A DNA stretch of 64,000 nt from Lachnospiraceae bacterium (lineage in GTDB: Bacteria > Bacillota > Clostridia > Lachnospirales > Lachnospiraceae): NCBI GenBank assembly GCA_014804365.1, contig JAAUZX010000051.1, positions 1 to 64,000 of the forward strand, in the 5' to 3' direction. Within the stretch, counting starts at the first letter, position 1, and each line of letters opens with the position of its first letter. Of this stretch, positions 28,901 through 36,590 are shown in pieces. The translations under genes and the position numbers were made by a program. Under the pieces are notes generated by a model that saw only the letters and a list, made by a program, of their open reading frames with translations, was not told the origin of the DNA and did not search any database.

Positions 28901-29075
28901 TGCAAGCGCACATCCTTCGGCGAGGACGATTCCGATTATCGCCATGTCCGCAAACGCTTTTGTAGACGATGTCAGGGCGGCTATGGATTCCGGAATGGAT
29001 GCGCATGTCGCCAAACCCATCGTATTTGAACAGTTTAAGAAAACGCTTCGGGAAGTGCTGGGGCAAAAGCGGTAA
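25932..29075 (+). CDS. Hybrid histidine kinase 3, soluble, with N-terminal receiver-like domain
   Basis: A 1047-residue hybrid kinase with no membrane segment. Residues 1-115 look like a degenerate receiver: strands around IQFYLIGG, DVLFVDLQGAD and AELILLADG, and a last strand-helix DIWLYPLPERELRFRLRKW, but the usual acidic pocket and Lys are not clear. Three PAS-like regions follow (about 130-245, 250-375, 395-510), then HisKA with His544, an ATPase domain (GTGLGMTI), and receivers with Asp836 (LLDWKMPDLDG) and Asp974 (LMDIQMPVMNG). ATG 25932 follows GGAGGG. Kinases 2 and 3 are close paralogues from their last PAS domain onward, so this gene looks like a duplicate whose sensor was replaced by a cytosolic one. 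Confidence 0.88.
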   Translation: MYHCNIQFYLIGGHNVIFESIREMEPFARFTHSFWESDVPETEMATQADVLFVDLQGADVSKTLPILTAHKKKEAELILLADGEQVMALPEDLSEIEDIWLYPLPERELRFRLRKWQNDYKLKKDLWQSDQFRELSMNSSPNLIWFKDKEGVHEIVNESFCKVVNKTREQVQGQRHAYIWDVEQDDPACIESELEVMRKRQTCVSEEHIRTGEGDRTLTTYKSPLYDLDGSVMGTVGIAVDVTKEQAYEQEIIEKKRVLEMLFATMDCGVMCHSIDGTRVTSINQAALRLLDYESLEELVADDFDLIAGTVVDEDKETLRKCINSLKIAGDSVNAEYRVRHKDGKELHILGNIKLVEEGGELYYQRFLIDYTAQKLKDEQKLAEKNQEIRYQEQIFEIFSTFLSDNIDDVYMMLDAKGKRAEFVSSNIERVLGIPWKVIVDDVNQIGHAEYITGGEIGWEGLSALEPGMALEPMETERIHRKTGERKWFRESVYCVLVQGIKKVVIYISDRTKEKQIENTLSEALNMAQTANKAKSAFLGNVSHDIRTPMNAIMGFIPLLQEEADNPEHVREYTQKISAASNHLLGLINDVLDMNKIESGGAVLNITELNLAEIIDEINTIIRPQANAKEQKFEISTISLHNEHVLGDKLRINQILINILSNSVKYTQSGGNIKMTVDELPQVDESYSRIRFTVSDNGQGMSEEYQKVIFEPFSREQNTAWNQAQGTGLGMTITKSLVELMHGSIEVKSRLGEGTTFIVELELRRQNKEDDPKFWNKHSITHMIVADDDEDVCRDIVKKMAGTGVEVQYATGGSKVIEMIRSAQEAGKPYDLILLDWKMPDLDGMSTARLIRENYSNKIPILLFTAYDWAEIEQEALEIGVEHFLQKPFFMSNFKDAIQRMPGSEHKKILTDSDKSLLADKHVLVVEDIDINQLVLKKLLGTLGAECDIAENGRVAVDKFVNAPVDKYDLILMDIQMPVMNGYEATRAIRASAHPSARTIPIIAMSANAFVDDVRAAMDSGMDAHVAKPIVFEQFKKTLREVLGQKR

Positions 29076-29205
29076 AGAGGTTATCTATGTTTGTCCGGTC
29101 TGCAAAGGGACATGTCTGTCAGGAGCAGATCGGGCTTCTTTTGTCTATTTTCAACAAAATATCCTGTGGTAATCTATCTAAAACAGCAAAAATGAAAAAG
29201 ACCTA

Positions 29206-29234
29206 TTGCCAAAATGTCAGATAGGTTATATACT
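29206..29234 (+). promoter_or_regulatory. Promoter of sugar ABC operon
   Basis: TTGCCA at 29206-29211 and TATACT at 29229-29234 with a 17-base spacer. The predicted start of transcription is near 29241, immediately before the operator-like array at 29254-29313. This is the main content of the 335-base gap between kinase 3 and the binding protein gene. Confidence 0.65.
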
Positions 29235-29253
29235 TAACCCAAGTTAATGGAAA

Positions 29254-29313
29254 CGTTACCGATAACGATACCGACATCGTTGCCGAAACCGTTACCGAGA
29301 TCGTTTCCACAAA
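29254..29313 (+). promoter_or_regulatory. Array of overlapping LacI-type operator-like sites (12-bp period)
   Basis: Five consecutive 12-bp units start at 29254, 29266, 29278, 29290 and 29302 (CGTTACCGATAA, CGATACCGACAT, CGTTGCCGAAAC, CGTTACCGAGAT, CGTTTCCACAAA). Each junction makes a 14-bp near-palindrome with a central CG, best seen in CGTTACCGATAACG at 29254-29267. Central-CG palindromes are typical of LacI-family operators, and a LacI-family gene is at 34623. The array sits just downstream of the predicted transcription start, a good place for repression. Confidence 0.6.
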
Positions 29314-29410
29314 CATTGTTTTCCGAACCGTTCATTGACAATATGGTCGATAAGGCGGTGGAAGACGGCAAACAAACCAATTTACTCATTTTGAAAGGGA
29401 GAGGAAAATC

Positions 29411-30865
29411 ATGAAAAAGAAACTTGTAAGCGCATTACTTTGTGTAGCAATGATGTCCACACTGTTAGCCGGCTGTGGTTCCGATAATGGAAGTTCTGCA
29501 TCCACCGGCAGCAGTTCTTCAGGAACATCTGATGCGGCAGCGTCTGCTGATGACGGTGCAGGTGCCGATGAGGCAGCTCCGGCGGCAAGCAGCGGAGACG
29601 GTTCCGTATATTTATTAAACTTCAAGCCTGAGACAGACGGCGCATGGCAGGATCTGGCTGCAGCTTATACGAGCCAGACAGGCACAGAGGTTATGGTCGT
29701 AACGGCAGCAGACGGACAGTATAAGACAACATTACAGTCTGAGTTAGCTAAGTCCGAGGCACCTACGATCTTCAATATTGGTAGTGCATCTGATTGTGCA
29801 GAGTACGCTAACTATATTTATGATTTAAAAGACAGCTCATTGTACAGCCATCTGACAGATAAGTCTCTTGCACTTGAGTACGACGGTAAAGTTGCAGCAG
29901 TTGCAAACTGCTACGAGTGCTATGGTATCATCTACAACAAGACTATTTTGGAAGGTTACTGTGGCATGGACGGTGCGGTAGTTTCCTCCGTAGACGAGAT
30001 CAACAACTTTGACACATTAAATGCTGTAGCAACAGACATCAACAACCGTGTAGACGAGATCAATGACGCGCTCGGCACAGAGCTGACAGGCGCTTTCGCC
30101 TCCGCAGGTCTGGACAGCGGTTCGAACTGGAGATTCTCCGGTCACCTTGCCGGTATCGCACTGTACTATGATTTCAAGGATGCAGGCTGCGATCTGACAG
30201 CAGGACAGGGAACCGTAACAGGCAAGTATCTGGATAACTTCAAGAACGTATGGGATATGTATGTTAATACATCTTCCGCTGACAAGGCAACTCTGGATTC
30301 CGGTTCTTACAACGCTGAGCAGGAACTTGGCTTAGGCGAGGCAGTATTCTATCAGAACGGTGACTGGGAGTACGCAGCATTTGCACCTGATAACGAGAAC
30401 GGTTACACAGTTACAACAGACGACCTGTCCATGATGCCGATCTACTTCGGTGTAGACGACGCTAACGAAGGTCTTGCAGTTGGTACGGAGAACCATTGGG
30501 CAGTAAACGCACAGGCTTCTCAGGCAAACATCGACGCAACTTTAGCATTCTTAGAGTGGGTTATCACTTCCGACGAAGGCCGTGACGCAATCACCAACAA
30601 GATGGGTCTGACAGCACCTTTTGATACTTTCACAGACGAGTACACTTCCAACAACGGTTTCGCTGCAATGGCTAACGAGTATGCCGCTCAGGGTAAGACA
30701 TCCGTAGCATGGAGCTTCAATGCAACTCCTTCCGTAGACGACTGGAGAGCAGACTTCGTAGCACCTCTTACAGAGTACACGGAGAGAGGCGGTTCATGGG
30801 ATGATGTGAAGACAGCGTTCGTAGATCAGTGGACATATTACTGGGATTTGTCTCATGAAGAATAA
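29411..30865 (+). CDS. Carbohydrate ABC transporter substrate-binding lipoprotein
   Basis: A 484-residue extracellular sugar-binding protein. The signal peptide ends in the lipobox LLAGC, so Cys22 is lipidated and anchors it to the outer face of the membrane. A Ser/Ala/Gly-rich linker (about 25-65) precedes a family-1 binding fold with VYLLNFKPETDGAWQDLA at its start. Two permease genes and malQ follow, so maltose or maltodextrins are the likely ligand (inference from context). GAGAGG lies before ATG 29411. A possible attenuator hairpin at 30953-30985 separates it from the permeases, which would allow more binding protein than permease to be made. Confidence 0.88.
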   Translation: MKKKLVSALLCVAMMSTLLAGCGSDNGSSASTGSSSSGTSDAAASADDGAGADEAAPAASSGDGSVYLLNFKPETDGAWQDLAAAYTSQTGTEVMVVTAADGQYKTTLQSELAKSEAPTIFNIGSASDCAEYANYIYDLKDSSLYSHLTDKSLALEYDGKVAAVANCYECYGIIYNKTILEGYCGMDGAVVSSVDEINNFDTLNAVATDINNRVDEINDALGTELTGAFASAGLDSGSNWRFSGHLAGIALYYDFKDAGCDLTAGQGTVTGKYLDNFKNVWDMYVNTSSADKATLDSGSYNAEQELGLGEAVFYQNGDWEYAAFAPDNENGYTVTTDDLSMMPIYFGVDDANEGLAVGTENHWAVNAQASQANIDATLAFLEWVITSDEGRDAITNKMGLTAPFDTFTDEYTSNNGFAAMANEYAAQGKTSVAWSFNATPSVDDWRADFVAPLTEYTERGGSWDDVKTAFVDQWTYYWDLSHEE

Positions 30866-30952
30866 AGCCTAATATACAGGCGGAGAACTGTTGCATAGCA
30901 GATGATATGCAATAAGCTCTATACAAAATGTAATATACAGCAAATATTATAG

Positions 30953-30984
30953 AGGGGTGAGTGAAATAGAGCTTGCCCCTTTTT
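30953..30984 (+). terminator. Possible partial terminator between binding protein and permease
   Basis: AGGGG at 30953-30957 pairs with CCCCT at 30976-30980, followed by four more T. The stem is short, so read-through is expected. An upstream segment, AAGCTCTAT at 30914-30922, is perfectly complementary to ATAGAGCTT at 30966-30974 in the loop, which could compete with the hairpin. Confidence 0.45.
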
Positions 30985-31008
30985 CTAAGAGAAAGGTTGA
31001 TATATATT

Positions 31009-31866
31009 ATGGAGAAAGCAATTAAACGATATTTCCCTCTGTTTGCGCTTCCGACCCTCCTTGCATTTATCATCGGGTTCATTGTTCCGTTTGCGTACGG
31101 AATTTTCCTATCCTTCTGTAAATTCACGACGGTTGTGGACTGGTCGTGGGTCGGATTGCAGAATTATACAAGAATCTTTGTGGTCAACGGCAAGCTGGAC
31201 ACATCTTTCTTACATTCCATATGGTATACGGCGCTGTTTACGGTTGTGTCGGTGCTCGTCATCAATGTAGTGGCGTTTGGAATCGGTATGGCGCTCACCA
31301 AGGGCATCAAGGGAACAAATCTGTTCCGTACGGCATTTTTCCTGCCGAACCTGATCGGCGGTATCGTGCTCAGTTATATCTGGCTGATGATTTTCAATGC
31401 AGTATTGCAGAATTTTTCTAAGACGATCGTGTACTCCCAGTGGTACGCATTCTGGGGACTGATCATCGTCGTGTGCTGGCAGCAGATCGGTTATATGATG
31501 ATTATATACATAGCCGGCATTCAGAATATTCCGGGGGAATTGATTGAGGCGGCGAAGATCGACGGAGCGAACGCATGGCAGATGCTTTGCAACGTGACGC
31601 TTCCGATGTTAATGCCTACGATCACGATCTGCAGCTTCCTGACGCTGACAAACGGTTTCAAGCTGTTTGACCAGAACCTGGCGCTCACCGGTGGTAATCC
31701 GGGTAAGTCATCACAGCTTCTGGCGCTCAATATATACGATACAATGTACGGTACGACAGGCTGGCAGGGAGTAGGACAGGCGAAAGCGGTTATCTTCTTT
31801 ATTCTGGTAGCGATCATCGCACTTATACAGAATAAACTGACGACGAGTAAGGAGGTTGTGGACTAA
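31009..31866 (+). CDS. Sugar ABC transporter permease (MalF-like)
   Basis: A 285-residue permease with six membrane segments. The EAA-loop motif, which docks the ATPase, is seen as ELIEAAKIDGANAWQMLCNV (about residues 177-196). I chose ATG 31009 (MEKAIKRYF) because GAAAGG is suitably spaced upstream; an earlier in-frame start at 30973 has no such site and overlaps the possible terminator. It is the first of two permeases, and the next gene starts on the last base of its stop. No ATPase gene is present in this cluster, so a shared MsmK/MalK-type ATPase encoded elsewhere probably drives it, as is common in Firmicutes. Confidence 0.87.
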   Translation: MEKAIKRYFPLFALPTLLAFIIGFIVPFAYGIFLSFCKFTTVVDWSWVGLQNYTRIFVVNGKLDTSFLHSIWYTALFTVVSVLVINVVAFGIGMALTKGIKGTNLFRTAFFLPNLIGGIVLSYIWLMIFNAVLQNFSKTIVYSQWYAFWGLIIVVCWQQIGYMMIIYIAGIQNIPGELIEAAKIDGANAWQMLCNVTLPMLMPTITICSFLTLTNGFKLFDQNLALTGGNPGKSSQLLALNIYDTMYGTTGWQGVGQAKAVIFFILVAIIALIQNKLTTSKEVVD

Positions 31867-32771
31867 TGGCAAAGAATAAAGAACAGGTCAGTGCAGTAAG
31901 ACGAGCAAGGCACGGCGGTATTCTTTCGGTTTTATTTGCCGTGATCAGTATTTTGTGGATCTCTCCGATGCTGGTCGTGCTGCTGAACTCTTTTAAGAGA
32001 AAAGCATTTATTTTCCGTTATCCCTTCGGCTTCAGTTCCAAGCCTCTCTCCGACGGATGGGATAAATTTATGGCGGGTGCGAAGCAGATTTTCTGCGGAA
32101 CGCTTAACTATAAGAACGGCCTAAAGACGACAAACTTCTTCTCATGTTTTGGTAATTCGCTGTTTATCACGGTATTTTCGGTAATAGCGATCGTCCTGTG
32201 CTGTTCCATGTGCGCATGGTATATTGTCAGGGTACACTCTGTATTTTCTAAATTTATGTACACGATGTGTCTGTTTTCCATGATAGTACCGTTCCAGATG
32301 GTCATGTTTACGCTGTCAAAGTTCGCAAACATGCTGCATCTGTCTAATCCTGTAGGCATCATTATTGTCTATTTGGGATTCGGTGCAGGATTGGCAGTGT
32401 TCATGTTTACAGGATTTGTCAAGGGAATTGCGCTGGAAATCGAAGAGGCGGCAATGATTGACGGGTGCACTCCGATCCAGACATTTTTCCTGGTGGTATT
32501 TCCGATTCTGAAACCGACCGTGGTTACGGTGGCGATCTTACAGGCTATGTGGATCTGGAATGACTATCTGCTGCCCAGTCTGGTGTTGAATATCAACAGA
32601 TATAAGACGATTCCGATCGCAGTACAATATCTGAAACAGAGTCACGGACAGATCGATTGGGGTGCCATGATGGCGGTGCTCGTGCTTGCGATCCTGCCCA
32701 TCGTGATCTTCTATATCGTCTGCCAGAAGTATATCATCGAAGGTGTATTGGCGGGAGCGGTGAAAGGATAA
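31866..32771 (+). CDS. Sugar ABC transporter permease (MalG-like)
   Basis: A 301-residue partner permease with six membrane segments and the EAA motif EIEEAAMIDGCTPIQTFFLV (about residues 192-211). The start shares a base with the stop of the first permease gene, indicating tight coupling. It forms the membrane channel with the product of 31009-31866. After its stop there is a promoter of its own for malQ (32787-32815). Confidence 0.87.
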   Translation: MAKNKEQVSAVRRARHGGILSVLFAVISILWISPMLVVLLNSFKRKAFIFRYPFGFSSKPLSDGWDKFMAGAKQIFCGTLNYKNGLKTTNFFSCFGNSLFITVFSVIAIVLCCSMCAWYIVRVHSVFSKFMYTMCLFSMIVPFQMVMFTLSKFANMLHLSNPVGIIIVYLGFGAGLAVFMFTGFVKGIALEIEEAAMIDGCTPIQTFFLVVFPILKPTVVTVAILQAMWIWNDYLLPSLVLNINRYKTIPIAVQYLKQSHGQIDWGAMMAVLVLAILPIVIFYIVCQKYIIEGVLAGAVKG

Positions 32772-32786
32772 AAAAATAATATTTCC

Positions 32787-32815
32787 TTGATAGATTGCAC
32801 GGGAAAGTGTAAAAT
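32787..32815 (+). promoter_or_regulatory. malQ promoter
   Basis: TTGATA at 32787-32792 and TAAAAT at 32810-32815 with a 17-base spacer, 75 bases before the malQ start. It would let malQ be expressed apart from the transporter. No copy of the 12-bp operator unit is seen nearby. Confidence 0.65.
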
Positions 32816-32889
32816 AAAAAGGTAGTTTCCATATATTAGGACAGAAATTATACGTTATGTAAACTAAATGCACGAAAGGATTTTATAAC

Positions 32890-34371
32890 ATGAGAAAAAG
32901 CGGGATATTACTGCCTGTATCTTCCATTCCGTCGAAGTACGGGATCGGTACTTTTTCTAAACAGGCATATACTTTTATCGATTCATTAGAGAAAGCAGGG
33001 CAGTCTTACTGGCAGATCCTGCCGCTTGGACCGACAGGATACGGGGATTCACCTTACCAGTCTTTTTCGACTTTTGCGGGAAATCCTTACTATATTGATC
33101 TGGAGACGTTGATCGAGGACGGATATCTGACCGAAGCGGACTGCGATCAATGTGATTTCGGCGATAATGACGAGTATATTGACTATGAGAAAATATATCT
33201 TTCCAGATTTAAGGTGCTTAAGACCGCTTTTCACAACAGTCATATTGAGAAAGAGACGGATTTTCAGAAATATGTGCAGGATAACAGTTACTGGCTGGAC
33301 GATTATGCCCTCTATATGGCTGTAAAAAATTCCTTTGACGGGAGAAGCTGGAGCGAGTGGGACGAGGATATCAAGCTGCGGAAGAGTGCGGCGATGAAGT
33401 CTTATCGCGAGAAATATGCCGAGGAAGTGGTATTCTACCAGTTCCAGCAGTATTTGTTTGCAAAGCAGTGGTTTGCGCTAAAAGAATATGCGAACAGCAA
33501 GAACATACAGATTATCGGCGACATTCCGATCTATGTGGCTTTCGACAGCGCGGATACATGGGCGAATCCGGAGTTATTCCAGCTGGATGATACGCTGACT
33601 CCGATTGCTGTGGCGGGATGTCCGCCGGATTCCTTCTCGGCTACGGGGCAGTTATGGGGAAATCCGCTGTACCGTTGGGATTATCATAATGAGACAGGTT
33701 ATGCGTGGTGGATGAAGCGCATCGCTTATTGTTATGAGCTCTATGACGTGGTGCGTATCGATCATTTCCGCGGGTTTGACGAGTATTACTCGATTCCTTT
33801 CGGTGACGAAACGGCGGAGTTCGGACATTGGGAGAAGGGGCCGGGTTATGAGATCTTTAAGACGATGAAAGCCAAGCTGGGCGAAAAGGCCGTGATTGCG
33901 GAGGATCTTGGATTTTTGACCAAATCAGTCATTAAACTGGTGAAAAGGACCGGATATCCTGGTATGAAGATTTTGCAGTTTGCTTTTGATTCAAGGGAAG
34001 AGAGTGACTATCTGCCCCAAAATTATACGGCGAACAGCATTGTTTATACGGGAACTCATGACAACGACACGACGCTTGGCTGGTACGGACAGCTGAATCG
34101 CAGGGATAAGGCTTTTGCGAAAAAATATTTGAATATACGTTCCAATAAAGATATTCAATGGGAGTTCATCAGAGCGGCAATGGCGAGTGTATCCGAGACC
34201 TGTATCATTCCGATGCAGGACTATCTGGGGTTGGGCGCCGAGGCGAGAATCAATATTCCGTCCACGCTGGGCATCAACTGGAAGTGGAGAATGCTGCCGG
34301 GGCAGTTTACAGATGAGCTGGCGGAGCGCATTCTGGATATGACGAAGCTGTACGGCAGAACGCGCAGGTAA
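32890..34371 (+). CDS. malQ: 4-alpha-glucanotransferase (amylomaltase)
   Basis: A 493-residue family GH77 enzyme that transfers alpha-1,4-glucan segments between maltodextrins, releasing glucose. Typical segments are present: GILLPVSSIPSKYGIGTF at the N-terminus, IGDIPIYVAFDSADTWANP, the nucleophile region DVVRIDHFRGFDEYYSIP (Asp in RIDHFRG), the acid/base Glu in VIAEDLGF, and TGTHDNDTT. Length matches bacterial MalQ. ATG 32890 follows an AAAGGA-type site. It processes the maltodextrins that the transporter upstream is expected to import. Confidence 0.95.
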   Translation: MRKSGILLPVSSIPSKYGIGTFSKQAYTFIDSLEKAGQSYWQILPLGPTGYGDSPYQSFSTFAGNPYYIDLETLIEDGYLTEADCDQCDFGDNDEYIDYEKIYLSRFKVLKTAFHNSHIEKETDFQKYVQDNSYWLDDYALYMAVKNSFDGRSWSEWDEDIKLRKSAAMKSYREKYAEEVVFYQFQQYLFAKQWFALKEYANSKNIQIIGDIPIYVAFDSADTWANPELFQLDDTLTPIAVAGCPPDSFSATGQLWGNPLYRWDYHNETGYAWWMKRIAYCYELYDVVRIDHFRGFDEYYSIPFGDETAEFGHWEKGPGYEIFKTMKAKLGEKAVIAEDLGFLTKSVIKLVKRTGYPGMKILQFAFDSREESDYLPQNYTANSIVYTGTHDNDTTLGWYGQLNRRDKAFAKKYLNIRSNKDIQWEFIRAAMASVSETCIIPMQDYLGLGAEARINIPSTLGINWKWRMLPGQFTDELAERILDMTKLYGRTRR

Positions 34372-34481
34372 GAGTGGAGATGTCACGGCAAATGTGCTGC
34401 AATAGGGCTTAATGCTTCAGCTTTCATGGGCGGTTAACGGAGCGATTCATAGAACATTTAAGAAACGTACGAGAGATTGGA

Positions 34482-34495
34482 TGAAAGCGCTGGCA
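34482..34495 (+). promoter_or_regulatory. Possible CcpA cre site before lacI-family gene
   Basis: TGAAAGCGCTGGCA differs from the cre consensus TGWAANCGNTNWCA at one position. It overlaps the left arm of the hairpin at 34488-34519 and lies about 130 bases upstream of the regulator gene. This fits carbon catabolite repression of a sugar-use regulator, but single matches of this kind also occur by chance. Confidence 0.4.
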
Positions 34496-34519
34496 GTCTT
34501 CTTAGTGGGACTGTCAGCG
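34488..34519 (+). repeat. 11-bp hairpin upstream of lacI-family gene
   Basis: CGCTGGCAGTC at 34488-34498 pairs with GACTGTCAGCG at 34509-34519 (one G-U pair), loop of ten bases. There is no T tract. It may end the malQ message or structure the regulator's leader. Confidence 0.5.
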
Positions 34520-34622
34520 TCCGTATGTGGGAACACTGATACACAGGTGGAGTTATGGCTGCGGGATAAGCGGAAAACGAAACAGAAAAAGTCCATTCGG
34601 CTGTAGTTTGAAGGGGATGAAT

Positions 34623-35663
34623 ATGGCAGAAACGACGATCAAGGATATAGCGAAACAGTGTGGGGTGGGGATCAGCACGGTGTCACGGGCAATCAATAAT
34701 CACCCGGACATCAATCCGGAAACCCGTAAGATGATTATGAAAGTGATTGAGGAGACCGGATTTATTCCCAACAACAGTGCGCGGAATCTGAAACGAACAG
34801 ATGCAAAGTGTATCGCAGTACTCGTCAAGGGTATCACGAACCCTTTTTTCAGCAATATGATCCAGATCATAGAGGAAGAGACGCAGCGGAACCGGTATGC
34901 GCTGGTGCTTAGGCACGTGGAGGCGTATGAGGACGAGGTGGACGTGGCGCTGGAACTGGAGAAGGAGAAGCGACTCCGCGGTATCGTCTTTCTGGGCGGT
35001 CGGTTTACCCATTCGGAAGAGAAAATAGGCAAACTTAACGTTCCGTTTATATTCAGTACGATCGGAGTGGATATCTCGGATCAGATCGGCAGGGTAGAGT
35101 TTTCCAATATCGCGGTTGATGATAAGCTGGAGAGTAAGAGAATGACCGAATATCTGCTTGAGCTGGGACACAGGAGGATCGCATTCGTCACGGAACGACA
35201 GGAAGAGTCAATCGGCCGCCGGCGTATCGAGGGCTATCGGGCAGCTTTCGCCGACCGCGGACTGGAAGTCCGGGAAGAACTGGTCTGCTATGTGCAGGAT
35301 GAATTGGATCATTTCTCCATGGAGAACGGTTATATCACGACCCGCAAACTTCTGGAATCCGGTGAAAAGGTGACGGCGATCTATGCGGCCTCCGATTCAC
35401 TGGCAATCGGGGCATGCAGAGCGGTACTGGAAGCGGGCATGCGTATTCCCGAGGATATCTCCGTGGCGGGGTACGACGGCATAGAGCTGGGAGAATATTA
35501 TAATCCCAAGCTGACTACGATCAAACAGCCGGTGGAGGAGATGGCGAAGAACACCATCCGTCTCCTGCTAGATGTGATCGCAGGCAGACAAGAGCACCAG
35601 CAGATCATATTTCCGGCCGAGCTGGTGGTGAGAGAGTCTACGGCCGCCGTAAAGGAGTCATAA
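34623..35663 (+). CDS. LacI-family transcriptional regulator
   Basis: A 346-residue repressor. The N-terminal helix-turn-helix and hinge helix read TIKDIAKQCGVGISTVSRAI and then NNHPDINPETRKM, followed by a periplasmic-binding-protein-like sugar sensor domain. I chose ATG 34623 because AAGGGG is properly spaced; the ATG at 34617 touches that site. Because it follows the maltodextrin genes and a LacI-type operator array precedes the transporter, it is the obvious candidate repressor of that operon. Its effector is unknown. The 3' end overlaps the convergent CYTH gene by six bases. Confidence 0.9.
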   Translation: MAETTIKDIAKQCGVGISTVSRAINNHPDINPETRKMIMKVIEETGFIPNNSARNLKRTDAKCIAVLVKGITNPFFSNMIQIIEEETQRNRYALVLRHVEAYEDEVDVALELEKEKRLRGIVFLGGRFTHSEEKIGKLNVPFIFSTIGVDISDQIGRVEFSNIAVDDKLESKRMTEYLLELGHRRIAFVTERQEESIGRRRIEGYRAAFADRGLEVREELVCYVQDELDHFSMENGYITTRKLLESGEKVTAIYAASDSLAIGACRAVLEAGMRIPEDISVAGYDGIELGEYYNPKLTTIKQPVEEMAKNTIRLLLDVIAGRQEHQQIIFPAELVVRESTAAVKES

Positions 35664-36149
35664 CATTCGCCGGCTTAAGTTGGAATTATGGTAGGACGGA
35701 TCGTTCGTTACGTCTTGATCAAACCAGTCAAGAGGAATAAATGTATTCGCTGTTTCTTCCGAGGGGAATTCTACTTCGGCAATCACCAGAGGAGCAAAGG
35801 GTGCCTCAAAAATGTCCAATTCTACATATAGACTAATCTGGTCAATTTTTTTCATGTAGTCTGACACAAATGTCGGATTGTCAATCGGTATGACATACCG
35901 TTTCTTAGAAATCACATTTCCGTCGGCTTTATCACGCAGATGATAATAGGAAGGCTCATTGAGCGGGAGATTGTACTCTTCCCGTGCCATCAGGCCTTTG
36001 CCTTTATAAGTCAAATAGTAGTTATCGTCCTGTCTGCGGATTCTGACAACAGGGTCAGTGTTTAAATAGGCCTGCTCGATGATGTGGCAGGGATATTGAC
36101 TTAGATTCTCAGGGAGTTTTTTGACTGTGAATTTGCGTTCGATTTCCAT
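35658..36149 (-). CDS. CYTH domain protein (triphosphate-binding family)
   Basis: A 163-residue protein of the CYTH family. The N-terminal EIERKF motif (residues 2-7) supplies the acidic tunnel residues, and further family features follow: YLTYKGKGLMAREEYNLPL, the Lys/Arg pair in KKRYVIPI, and VELDIFEAPFAPLVIAEVEF. CYTH enzymes act on triphosphate compounds (for example inorganic triphosphate or thiamine triphosphate) with a divalent metal; the actual substrate here is unknown. ATG at 36149 is preceded on the minus strand by AAAGGAACC, with a strong promoter about 60 bases further upstream. It is convergent to the LacI-family gene. Confidence 0.85.
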   Translation of the reverse strand: MEIERKFTVKKLPENLSQYPCHIIEQAYLNTDPVVRIRRQDDNYYLTYKGKGLMAREEYNLPLNEPSYYHLRDKADGNVISKKRYVIPIDNPTFVSDYMKKIDQISLYVELDIFEAPFAPLVIAEVEFPSEETANTFIPLDWFDQDVTNDPSYHNSNLSRRML

Positions 36150-36207
36150 GGTGGTTCCTTTCAGCCTCCTTCATAGATACAAAGTTGTTTCTGTATTATA
36201 TATCTAT

Positions 36208-36236
36208 ATTATAAAGAGGATATGTGCTGATGTAAA
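36208..36236 (-). promoter_or_regulatory. Promoter of CYTH gene
   Basis: On the minus strand, TTTACA (plus 36231-36236) and TATAAT (plus 36208-36213) are separated by 17 bases. It lies about 60 bases before the CYTH start codon. Confidence 0.7.
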
Positions 36237-36323
36237 GTCTTGTTTATTTGGTATGATAAAGAAAAATATATGGTAAATCGTAACAGCGGATTTTGCGACG
36301 AAACAATGTGGGTTAGATAAGAC

Positions 36324-36485
36324 GGACGCGCCGGACAGTATGTAGTTGTCCTAAGGACGCGCTTCCGCTCGGTTCCAAACGCAACGGTACTAAGCTCGAA
36401 AGTTGCTTCGCAACTTTAAACCTCGCTAAGTGCCGGCGTTTTCCAACGGTCCTTATGACAACTACATACTATCCGGTGCTGTGCA
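36324..36485 (+). repeat. Repeat family A palindrome, copy A2
   Basis: A roughly 162-bp relative of A1. The left arm at 36331-36355 pairs with 36452-36476 at 23 of 25 positions. Compared with A1, paired bases change together on both arms. The central part holds an extra small hairpin (AAAGTTGC...GCAACTTT) where A1 has only GTGAAAAA. It is in the same orientation as A1. Confidence 0.85.
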
Positions 36486-36538
36486 TTGAACTTATTTTCA
36501 ACTTGAGAACCTTTTATAGATATAGCCACTACCCGGTA

Positions 36539-36582
36539 GATACAGTATATATAGTTATAGTAAGTGCACAGTATATATAGTC
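36539..36582 (+). repeat. Two direct copies of ACAGTATATATAGT
   Basis: The 14-mer ACAGTATATATAGT occurs twice between palindromes A2 and A4, at about 36542 and 36569, 27 bases apart. Each copy contains a TATATA core. Their role is unknown; they may be regulator sites or remnants of a repeat insertion. Confidence 0.5.
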
Positions 36583-36590
36583 ATTACCTA

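Noticed and set aside
29087-29224. Possible 45-codon ORF (ATG 29087) after kinase 3 with AGAGG upstream
   Set aside because: Its composition is unremarkable, it overlaps the sugar operon promoter, and nothing else supports translation.
34412-34606. 64-codon ORF between malQ and the LacI-family gene
   Set aside because: It spans a cre-like site and a hairpin, has no ribosome binding site, and its basic sequence has no recognisable features.
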